64,000 bases of DNA from Osmia lignaria lignaria. Its lineage: Eukaryota > Arthropoda > Insecta > Hymenoptera > Megachilidae. The notes beneath the pieces were generated by a model that was not told where the DNA came from, did no database searches, and was given only the letters and a program-made list of their open reading frames with translations. Location: positions 14,606,692 through 14,670,691 of the forward strand of contig NC_135039.1 in the NCBI RefSeq assembly GCF_051020975.1. Reading direction: 5' to 3'. The position numbers and the translations under genes are program-made. Positions 35,737 to 47,700 of the stretch are shown piece by piece; the first letter of the stretch is position 1; every line of letters starts with the position of its first letter.

Positions 35737-38700
35737 TCAATTACTTAATATGTACACGAATATTGTACATACTGTTGTGAAAAGAATTAATAAAGGCTGA
35801 ATGGTAACTGCAGCACTGGAATTATGTTTTTGTATGGCAGTAATTGCATGTTTCAATAAGCGATTGATTACTGGTGAGTTCGTTAAGTACCAATCTTCAT
35901 TTTTCTTCGCTGTTTTGATTGCAGATTGCACTGCTGGTAGAAGGTTCGTGATATTTCCTACTTTAGTCTCAGCAAATGTGTTTAACTGCAAAATTCATCA
36001 AAATAATTAGTTACTGGACGTTGCTCGAATGGAGATAATGAATTACCTTTAAAATTTGACTTGAAGTTGAAACACGTGAAGCCACTTTGGAGATTAAATC
36101 AGCAACACCGTCCCAGTTACCGTAGCTAAAACAAAAATTGATTACATTTTCATCCGACTGATCAGTGGAATCGGAGCGCCCTCGGGCATCGGTCAGATGG
36201 ACACCTGCCCGAGGTATCACCCTTACAATTAGAGCCCTCCTCCTTTTGTAAAAAGTAAGCAGCAGAAAGCGTTCACTTACTATTCGTATAATTTCTCGTA
36301 ATCGTTCATCACGAAGTCCAAAATCGCGTCAACTCCATGTTGTCCAGCATTGTAAATTGATGCAAACGCTGCGCTAATATCTTGTTTGCGAATTTTTGAG
36401 GGGTATGTACGATCCAGCATGTATTGTATGTATCTGTAACGAACATTTTTATTTTTATTTCGTCTCGTTAAAAAAAACCTACATTTTAGTTATGGCCGCT
36501 ACTAAATTTGTAGGTTAGGTTCTGCACAATAGAAATTTTATGTTGCTGATGGTGATAATAGAAGTACAATTCCAAAAGAATAATTCTTAATAATTTTAGT
36601 ATTATTTTTAACTTACTTGTTTAATAATATTTTGTTGTCAGTGCAACCGAAAGCATTTAGCATGACCATCTTCTCAGTAGCAAGGTCTGTCTTCAGGTAC
36701 TGTTCCCACAAAAAGTTCCATTCGGTGTCAGATCCACTTTTCAAAGCTGTACAATAAACGGCTGCTCTTGCGTTTGGCGAAATTCCGTTCCTGTTGAATT
36801 ATTTACATATTTTCAAATAAAGGTCAGTTATTTACTATAAGCAACTCAGACATAACACGTTCGAGCCTGATTGAGTAGATCTACCTGTACCAGAGAAGAA
36901 GAAGTAGTACCATTTTAAAAAGATGTACAATCGTTCAGTCATGAAAATAGATGAAATTAATGATTTCATAACTTCCCTTGTCTCGACTGAACTGCACCAC
37001 TTACTCCAGGCTCGAACACGTTAAGCTGGCCAGAATATAAAACTTACTTGTTCTTAACATCTTTGCGCCATTCTCTAAATAAGCTGGTAGACTGCGTTAC
37101 ACAATCTTTATTGCCATATTTGCATGTCCAAGTTAGGATCAGTTCCCTGTTCAACTGGTTAAGATGGGGTTCCGTGTACGAGTCCAGGAAGCCTAGATCC
37201 TTGTACCTGTTTGTCGTCAAAGCTAAAACGTAGTCCCGAAGCAAGTCACTGCCAATTCGCCCTTCGTATCGTTGTACAATAAAATTCAATGCGTTAAAGA
37301 ACGCTTTCCAGGGCAAGTAATTTTTCTCCTTCACCAGGTACACTGTGGTGCCTATCGTTATGTTGTACGTCAGATGGCCATCGCGAGCCAGGTTGAAAGC
37401 ATCATCGACGATTTGAGCACGATTTGTGAAGTGTATGCCACTATGAGTAGGTTCCATTAGAGCTTTGATCAAACGTAACCAGGAATCGGTGTCGTAGTTT
37501 ACTCGATAATAACCGGACTGTTGGATGTTTATAATGAACCAGTCCACATCCCTCTTTAAATTGAGACGCAAGATATCTTCTCCTAACCATAAGTTTGTCG
37601 AAGTCTTCATGAAATCCGGTGTGTAGCTGTCTGTCATAGTTATCGGTATCCAGAAATCCCCGGAACGTTTATACGTGGAGTAATGTTTCTGAAACCAATA
37701 ATTTGTGCAATGGATGTGGATAGTTGAGGAAGAGTCTAGAAAGAGCCTAAGAAGAGGCAGGGGGAGATAGTGTAGAAAACTTATTAGAAGAGTAGGTAAA
37801 GACTGCGGAGAGCTTGGAAGGAGTCTGGAAAGTGTTAAGGCAAGGAGAACCTGAATTAGTGAGGACCTAGGGAAAACTGAAGGGGGTTGTAGGAAGCGTC
37901 AAGGTAAAGCCTATGGAGAACTTAGGGAAAACTATGGCAGATCCTATGAAAGAGTCTAGGAAAGACCAAGCTAGGGCTTGTGAGAATTTGAAAAGAGTCT
38001 ACAGAAAACCTAAGGAGAGCCTAGGGAGTGCCAAGGTAGAACTGCGTGGCATAGGACACAGGTCGAACCTAGGAACAGCATTACAGCTATGCCCGGCTTA
38101 CTACTTGCTGAACGTCCTACTAGCAGTATGATAATTACCTGAGTTAGCTTTAGGGTGGGGAAGTTATACTCTGCAAGCACAATTGGATATCCTGGTTTAT
38201 TGGTCCAGCCGTCCATTAGCGATTCAAATGTTATGTTCCATTCCCCTAAACCACCTGTTTTGTTCACCTCTCTTGTGAAATGTTTCCAAAGGTCTTTTGG
38301 AGTTGCTGTACTATACCGATGACGCGTCAAATAGTTTGATATGACGTTTTTGAACACTTCTTGCCCAAATGTTTTTTGTATCATTCGTATCACGCTGGAC
38401 GCTGGAAAATCGTTATTGATTTCGTGATATAATTCTTTATGTCTTTCATAGACAATCACTTACATTTTCCATAAGTAACGGTGTCGAAGACTTTTTTTAT
38501 TTCCGAAGGTTTGCTAACAGGATTGTTCATAGGGTGGGTCGATGACGAGGCGTCGTTTAGCAACGCCGGTTGTAAATCGTTGACGACGACGAGATGCTGG
38601 TAGTTATATTGAGGTTGATACTACAATTGATTTATAGCAAATACGTTAAGGACATATAATGTGAACAAAAGATGTTTTAACTAGAATGCTTACCATATCC

Positions 38701-41700
38701 GAAAGTCGCCACTGCATGTATTCCGCGAAACCTTCGTTCAACCAAATGTATTCCCACCAATCGCAAGTGACCAGGTTTCCAAACATCGAATGAGCCAATT
38801 CATGGGCTATTATGGTGATTATATAATCCGTGTATTTAGCCGTTGTCACGTCCTTTTCATAGAAAAGTCCGTACTCTCTGTATAATATAATTAAATTCAT
38901 TTTATCAACTGCATCGGCGATTAAATAACTAAGTAACAGCTAACCTACAATTGAAAGCTATTTAGTTGAAAATTTCATATAAATTTAAAGGAAATTCATA
39001 GATGTTTTGATAACTACAGATTCTCCGTGCCAAAATGAATCGAAAAGTCCTGAACCATTTTACAATATATAGTTTCCTTTGCGAGATATAAACGATTAAA
39101 GCTTAAATATGGACATCCGGCCGCCATGTTTAAACGCTGAGGGAGTAGCTGATCGCGTGACCACGCGCATGCGCATGCCACCTATGATCCCACCCCGGAG
39201 TCCCAACTTACTAGCTTCCCAATTAATGGAAACTTCAACTATAATTTCATTTCTATTAATTTTACCTAAATGTGACGAGTCCCCAATTTTCCATGGCACC
39301 CATTTGGAAGTCTGGAATTCCTATGAGGTCCAATTTCGGAAATGTAAATAAATGTTCAGTTTCCTCGAACAAGTACTGAAGTATTCTTGGAGCAACGATT
39401 TCTGCTAATTCGCCCTTTGCTACAATCTCAGGCCGACCCCACACATTTGTAGATTGTAAGGAAGTTCTCAATTTTTGGAAATCGCAGACGACGAACGCAA
39501 TCAGATACGATGACATATTCAGCGTTTCCTTAAACGTATCCCAAACACGGCCTGTGTTACTGAAAATATAAATGCAAGAAAAATTCACAAATGAATTTTT
39601 AAGCGTGACATTGACAAGATAATAAATTACACAAATATTTCATCATTTGTGTGGTGTCATTGGCATACTCACTTTGACGGACGGGTGCTTGAGAGAGGCA
39701 TATTGCTGAGGGCAACGTAATCCGTGGGTCTTTCCATTTCAATCACAAATTTAGCTTTCATGGCCGGTTCATCGAAGCATGGGAACGCTTGTCTGGCATA
39801 AGTTGGTTCAAACTGAGTCGTAGCCAACCAACTGTAAAACAATATTGTTAAAAATGTTTAAATTTTGATACTTCAGCAGTTTAACACATCCGATCCCAGG
39901 GGGAGGTCTAAAGGGGGCTACAGTCCAGGGCCACCTTTTAAAAAATATTTTTCGTGCTCCATTTTAATGTGATTAGATGTTATTTAATTTTATTTAGAAT
40001 AAATTTCAATTTTCAATCGAGTTTATAGATTTAATAGCACCGTGGCCCCAGAAATCTGAATCCCGTCCTGATCGATCTCAAATGTGTTTTAAAATCTCAA
40101 AAAATTCTTTTCTCATTTTCTTTACTACTTTCTACTCACCGAAGTTGTTTCTTACTATTGACATAATGACTTCGATAAAATCCTTCCATATCGTCATTCA
40201 AATTACCGGTGTACGTAATGTCGACGAACAGTTTGTCACTTTTTATAAAATTCTTCATAAATATCGATAGTGTCTGTGTATTGGGGTTCAGTAGCCAACT
40301 GCTTACTTGCAATGGTTCAGAGGGATTTTGATATACGGATACGTCCTTGATGTATAGTTTATACGCGTTCACGACTATACGAGATACATCGTCTCTTTTG
40401 CGCTCTATTTCGATCTTCACCCTTCCGGTAAACGTGAAGTTCCTCTCCTCGAATCCAGGAGACAGAGAGATGTTATATTTCAACGGTGAAAATGTAGACG
40501 GCAGTCTATAGTCCTCGTGAGAATATTTGGTCTCGAACCATTCGTGTAGCATAGGAATATGTCTCTCCGCCCATTTCAATTCATAGTCCGGGTCATTTTT
40601 GTACGAGTTCAATGTGTTTTGAGAAGTTGGATCCTTTACACTCAGCCATTCAAGCAAATTGGTGTACTGCAAGAAAATGTACAATAATATTCCACCACTT
40701 ATGACGTATCGGTATGAAATTTAATTAAAGATACTAATTACTTTATTATAAAGCTTCTGGGTGAAAACTTTCTTCCCTATTGCGCTTACTATACTGCGCA
40801 CGCTGGACTCTTGCCTAAAGCTGTCGAAGTTATCGTGAAATTAATAAAAATCATTTTTTTTTCAATCATGTTGATTCACTTACTATTTGACCATTTTTTC
40901 GTAATTATTTTTAACAAATTCGATGACGGTTTCAACACCCTCTGGGCTGGCGTCCATAACATAAGAAAATACGCTCGAGCTATCCTCGAATCGTATGACA
41001 TAATCCTTTGTTATTGCTTGATGAAGTAACCTAACAAAAAATGAACACAAAGGTATTTAAAAAATTGAACACCTTTTTTTGAAGCATCCTGTAGATGGTT
41101 ACTTACTGATCGAGAAGGACTTTGTCCGTGGTGCAAGCTAAAGATTGAAGTAATGTCAACTTGTGTGCAGGGAATGATGTTATTTTATAGAGGTCCATTA
41201 AAAGATCCCAATCGGAAAAACTGTTCCTTCTGGCAACCGTGCAATAAACTACGCTGTAGTAATTGGCCTGAATCCTATAAAAAATCATTTTGATAGAATA
41301 CATTTATTAGTAAAAAAATATTTGTATATTTCTTCCACCGACTATACATGTGACTGTATAGTCTGTGGAAACAACATAGCATAGTAATATTATTTTTAAA
41401 CTTATAGAAAGTCATACAGTACTTACGATGCGTATTTGTTGCTTGAAGGGTTAAAACGCCAATACGACCAAGCTTCTTCTTCACAGTTGCTTATATTTAA
41501 TTTACAAGCCCACTTGCGAACGTGCGATCTGAACAATTTAGTTACATGACTGTCTGTTTCTTTATCTTCGAATCCCAGTTTATTGTATATTGGAAGGAGC
41601 AGTGAGCTCGCGTATCGCTGCAAAATAATTTTATCAAATTAATAATGCAGTAGACTTCCCCTCCATAAAAAATTTCAAGCATGCTAATGTTGCTATTAAG

Positions 41701-44700
41701 AAGAACGGATAAATTTGATGGGGTACCTTGAAAGCACCGTACGCGTCTCTTTCTTGCATATGTTTATGCAAATAATTCAAGTTGTTGAAAAATGCACGCC
41801 ATGGAATGTAATCCGTCTCTTGGGTCAAATATTGCGTAGCAGAAAAAACAATGTCATAATCAACCATCTCTGCCCTGCCTAAGTTCATTAAATCATCGAT
41901 CAATGAAGCACGATTAATCTCGTGAATCTTCTCGCGTTGGTCGCTCTTCAAGACGTTGATTATTCGTTTCCAGGTTTGGTTGTCGTAATTCGTACGATAG
42001 AAGCCTGAAAATACATAATTTTTTCGAATTAGAGTGATACAAGCTAGTGCAATATTAATGCTAGAAGTGTCAGCGTTCGATGTACAGTGTCGAGCATGGT
42101 GGGCTTCCCTAGGGAAGATGGCGGCGTTCGAACTCCCCCCTCCCATAGGTTTCCCAGGTTCTGGGGTTCAGCGTTCTTCCCCTTCCCTGGGTTCCCGCCC
42201 CACCTCGGCGGTTCCCCTTCCCCGTCTGCCTCTTGAAGGAGGCCCACAGAAAGAGACAAAGTATGGGAGTCTACTTTGCTCGATACTGTACAGTTTTAAA
42301 TTGAAAATAAATAGGGTTAGAAGGTCTGGAAGGTCAAATGGACAGGTGACTCATTCTATAGAGGAAATAATAAATTGGTCATTTACCAGATTGTTGCAAA
42401 TTCAGCAAGATTAGATCATTTTTGTTTGGCAGAGAGTCGGTAGTGTTCTGCAGCCAGTATCTTGGCTTCGTGTCATTGAAATTTAGGGTGTTCAGAGATG
42501 TCCAACTGATAGGAGTGTACCATTTGGCTGCAGAGACCTTGTCCTTCCCTGGCTTCAGGATGAATCTTTCTTGTCTGAGGATCACATAATCAGGTTGAAC
42601 GGTGACATGGATAACAGGGTAACCAGATTGGTTGGTCCATGAGTTCATAATTGAGTGAATCTCGTTCTTGACGACTGGATCAGTAATCTGATCTTTGAAG
42701 GCATCGGCCAAGTCCGTCGGTGTTGCTACGTCGTATTTCCTGGGAGATTAAAAAGTAGTCAGGACATACGTAATTAATGAGTTCAGTGCAACCGATGTCT
42801 TACCGTTTTTCAAGATAATTGTGAAGTGCCTTGAAGAATACGTCGTTACCCAATGATTTCTCCAACATTCTGATCACGCTAGCGGCCTTGGCATAAGATA
42901 TGGTATCGAATATTCCTCTGATTTGCGTTGGGCTGTACACATCATGGGTCATGGGGTGAGTGGAGGCTAAACTGTCCGTTTCTAAAGCCGAGTGCAACTG
43001 TTCCACTACGAACTGAGCTTCCAAGGACCAATCCTTCTTCACCTGGTAACGGGAGCATTGTAATAACTGGATTAACACCTTCAGCTGGATGCCATCATAA
43101 GATGTCAAACGACTTTCATAGCTGCTACACTTACACTGGCTGTTCCATGATATTGGAAGTACCTAGCAAAACCTTCATTTAGCCAAAGATACTTCCACCA
43201 AAGAGGGCTGACATAATCTCCAAACCACTGATGAGTGATTTCATGGGAAATAACATCGATGATGCTCTGTTTCGAGTCTGTCGTTGATTCATCACCTTCC
43301 AACAAATATCTTTCTTTGTAAGTCAACAGACCCCAGTTCTCCATTGCACCTGACACGAAGTCTGGTAATGCTACCATGTCCAACTTGGGAAGCTGGTACG
43401 GTATTGACAATGCTTTCTCATAATAACTGACTAAGGGCTCCATCACGGACAAGGAATAGTTTGCGTATTTTATCGCCATTGGATTTGTCCAGACAGCATA
43501 TTTTCCATTGGTATTCCTCAGTACTTTAAAGTCGGACACCACTAGAGCCACCAGATACGTGGACATGATAGGAGTTTCCTTGAATAGAAGCGACCTTCGT
43601 CCATTTCTGTAAATGGAAATTCACGTTGATGAGGGCGCACGAGAGTTGTAAATCAGATTAAGAAGCGAAAGGCATTCAGCTGCGTGACCTCGAGAAACTT
43701 TGGGAGTGGGGAGTACCCCACCACTCCCAACGACTCGCCCGAAACGAAAACGCATCTCGAGCCCGTAACGTGCAAAAACGGGCACCAACGGGCGCCCGTG
43801 CCCACCTTGCTACTTCTAATCGCCCTTGTTCTGAGTTACCATTCTCCTTCAAAAATCTACTTAATTGAAGCGTCAGAGGGAAATAAGATACTTACCCATG
43901 ATCTACGGTGTGTTCAATCGGCATGTTGCTAATGGCACTATAATCTCCTGGCACGGTTACATTGACCACAAATTTGGCTTTCATTGCTGGCTCGTCGAAA
44001 CAAGGGAACATCTTTCTTGCTCCGACTGGTTCCATATGAGTGGCTGCTAACCATCTGTAAAAGGATAAGTGTCATCTTTAAGCGATGTAAATAATTACAA
44101 AGGGCTACACTAATGACGTTCTCAAACTCAAAAGCAGGTACTGTATGCTACCTCTTTTAAAAATTGTTCGTTCCTACAATTATATTTATGGCAATGTAAT
44201 ATGTCCACTATAATAAAACGTACCTTACTTTACCATAAAGGTCGAAATACCAACTTCTATAAAATCCTCTCATGTCCTCGTTCAAGGACCCTTTGAACCC
44301 TACTACGATGGTCACATTCTGTCCAACTTGCAATTCTTGGGCAACTTCAATCGTCAAAAAGTCATATTTTTTATCAACAGTGAAGCTCAATACAGCCACA
44401 GATTTATCCCCTACGAGTACATTAACATTGTCGTGGCTAAGGTCTGACGAATGTAAAACGATCGTTTTTGTCTTTTGCTTGACCACAGTGTCGATCCTCA
44501 CTGTTCCGTCGAAGGTAAAATTGTCAGCTTGGTTCACGTCCGTTTTGACATCAATATAATACTTAGAAGGACTTAAATTTTGAGGTAAACGATACTCGCT
44601 ATCTATTGGAGGTGGGTTCTCTTTATCGTGAGAGTCTATCCACGATATGATGGGATCTATGTTCTTCTCAAACCACCATAATTCGTACTTTGCGATTTCC

Positions 44701-47700
44701 AGGGCATTTTGTAGAGAGGTTTGGATACTTTCGAATTCCACTTTACGTCGTTGGATTAAGTTGTCGAATTTGTCCACCAATTGTTTGGTTGAGAATCGCT
44801 GAGAGGCTGAGGAGAGGACACTCGAAACTAAACCTAGTCCGTTGCTGAAATACATAATTAAATTTTCAATTTTAAGTGAATATAGTCATCCTTAGTAGAT
44901 TTTCGTTATATTGCCAATGGAGCCACCATTGGAGCCAATTGGTATCAGCGTAGCCACCATAGTGGGGCAGAGACAATATAATTAGTCTACTACATTTTTA
45001 ATCATCCATTACGTACTATTCCTTCATCTGAGCATGGTATTTATCGACGAAATTTAGTACGAACTCTGCACCCCCTATACCGGAACCATAGACAGCTGAA
45101 AACACTGAAGTACAGTCCTGTTTGCGAATTCTGGTCTCTTCGAAACTCTTCAGGGCGGAAAGGAGATATCTGAAACAAGGAGACGATACTGTCTTAAAAT
45201 AACATTCTTAATGAGATTGTTGATATTATTTATAACGCTGATGTCCTTACATCTCTAAGATCGTGCTGTTATTGCTGCATCCAAGAGCTTGTAATAAGGT
45301 TATTTGATCATTGGCAGAATTCGAATTGAAATACTGATTCCATAGGAATTCCCAGTCGTCCTTTGATCCATATTTCACACCCATGCAATATGCTACTGAT
45401 CTCTGGTTTGGTTTGATTCTGTATAAAGAGCAAAATTAACCAATGACTAATCAATGAACAGATCATGTTATTATGAATATATTATAAATTTAATAATCTT
45501 TTTACGTTGAAGTGTTGTTCTTCCTCCATTGTTGGAACATGTTAGTGAAAGTCTGAATGCATCCCTGGTGGCCATAATTGCAGGCCCATTTGTTTAATTC
45601 CCCTCTCAATAATACTGTCAATCTGTCATCATTGGGACGATCCAGATACCCCAGTTCTTTGTATCTATTTTCGATAAGAACAAGGACAAAATTCTGCAAA
45701 AGAAAATGGATCATGCAATTGATATTTCTATTTAGGTAAACTTCATATGTAATAGGATCTCGTTATATTGTCACACAGGATGTTACAGGGGCAGGGCATT
45801 CATAGAATTGTCAATATACAGTAGCTGCTTGATAATTTGCCGCCTTCAGGACTTTGAAATTATAGAGCGTTAGTTAGGTCAGTTAGGCAATAGAGGGATA
45901 CGCGCGCATGCGTGGGTGATGCATAGGAAGGGGGAACTGCCGTGCGTCATTGGCCAACTAGGCGAGGGAGTGGGGCGCCGGTGCATGCGTACGGGCAGAG
46001 GGCGTTCCCAACAGCGAATTATCATACGGTTACTGTAAAACGAGCTCATTCTAGGTCATCAAACTATGACACGTGTGTTTAACGAGAAGTGGTAATCATA
46101 AATACTTAATTAGTGAACGAACCTTAAACTGTTTGTAATATTCGGCATGTCCAGATAATCTTTGATCAAGATACGATAGTCCAGAGAACGCAGATTTGAA
46201 AGGCAAATAATTTGTTTCGAATTTAAGATACTGCAGACAATCAAATGTTATGTTATACGAGAGCATACCAGCTCTTGCTAGATTCAAAGAATCATCAACC
46301 AACACTGCTCGATTAAGCACATGAATGTCTGCATAGTTTTTGCTGTTTAGAGTTTCGAAAATGCGATACCAGGATGCATAGTCATAATTCACTCGGTAGA
46401 AACCTGCAATCAATAAAATCAAAAAATTTTTATTTTCTTCCTTTGCAGAATTATTTAAATAGTATAGTATTTAATATTTAATATTTTCAAGAAGTACAAT
46501 AACCTGCATTGTATATCTTGTGCAATAATAAATAAGGTGCAATTTTATGAAGATAATGATATCTTGTTATCGTTGGTAAGTCGGGTGTATGTAAAATATT
46601 TAATCACACTTTATCTTTGTATATTAAAAATTCTATTATCGTGAATGATGTAAACTTTGGAAATGATCTTTTTTTCATTTCATTATCATAGAAAGCCCCC
46701 CCCCATAACGCCATTTTTCTCAGATCTTTTCAGTAGTAGACCCTTCTATCTCTACACTGCCCTTTTCCCTAGGGAAAGCTGCTATACTCAGTATCATATA
46801 GGTATTACTACTTACCTGATGATTGAACATTGAATATCACCCATCCTGAACTGTTCCCAACATTAATTGTGTCTCGTTCCTTGTTCAACCAGTATCTCGG
46901 CTTCACAACATTAAAGTTTGGATTCTCTTTGGTGGTCCAACTGAGAGGTACCCACCATGTCAGGTTCGTAGGTGTCGATTTTAAATTCCTCAAAAAGAAA
47001 CGTCTTTGTTGCAGACTTGCTACACCCTCTCTGTTGATGGCTATGTTTAGAACCGGATATCCAGCTTTCTCTGTCCATGTGGACATGATTTCACGAACAG
47101 TGGCGTTTAGAGACTGATTACGTTTGTTGATCTCCTTCTGAAATTCCTCCCATAGATTCTCTGGTCGCGCTACCTTTGTCTCTTTGCTGCAACAAGTATA
47201 AAATGTTACGTACATCCAACAAAATCATTTAATGAATTTGATAATTACTTGTTGCTCAGATAATTTTGCAGGCTAGCTTCGAACACGTCGGATCCGAATA
47301 TGAGATTCATCATTCTTACGATGCTGCCACCTTTGTTGTAAGTTATGGTGTCCCCTATTGAACTAAGCTGCTGGGTATTGGAAACCTCACGACTCATTGG
47401 CTGAGATGATTCGACCCCGTCTGAAGCGTAGGCTGTCTGATGCTGTTCTACTACGAACTGTTCCTCCAAGTTCCATGTTTTTTCAATCTGAAAAATATAG
47501 CGTAGCAGGTGTACAATTTTCAGATGACAATGTTCCACTTTCATACAAAACCTAAATTATAAAATGTAACAAGAAGATCATAATTACCTGTGCAGTGCCA
47601 AAGTACTGGAAGTACCTAGCGAACGCTTCGCTCAGCCACAAGTAGCTCCACCATTCAGGAGTGATCATATTACCGAACCACTCGTGAGTCAATTCATGAA

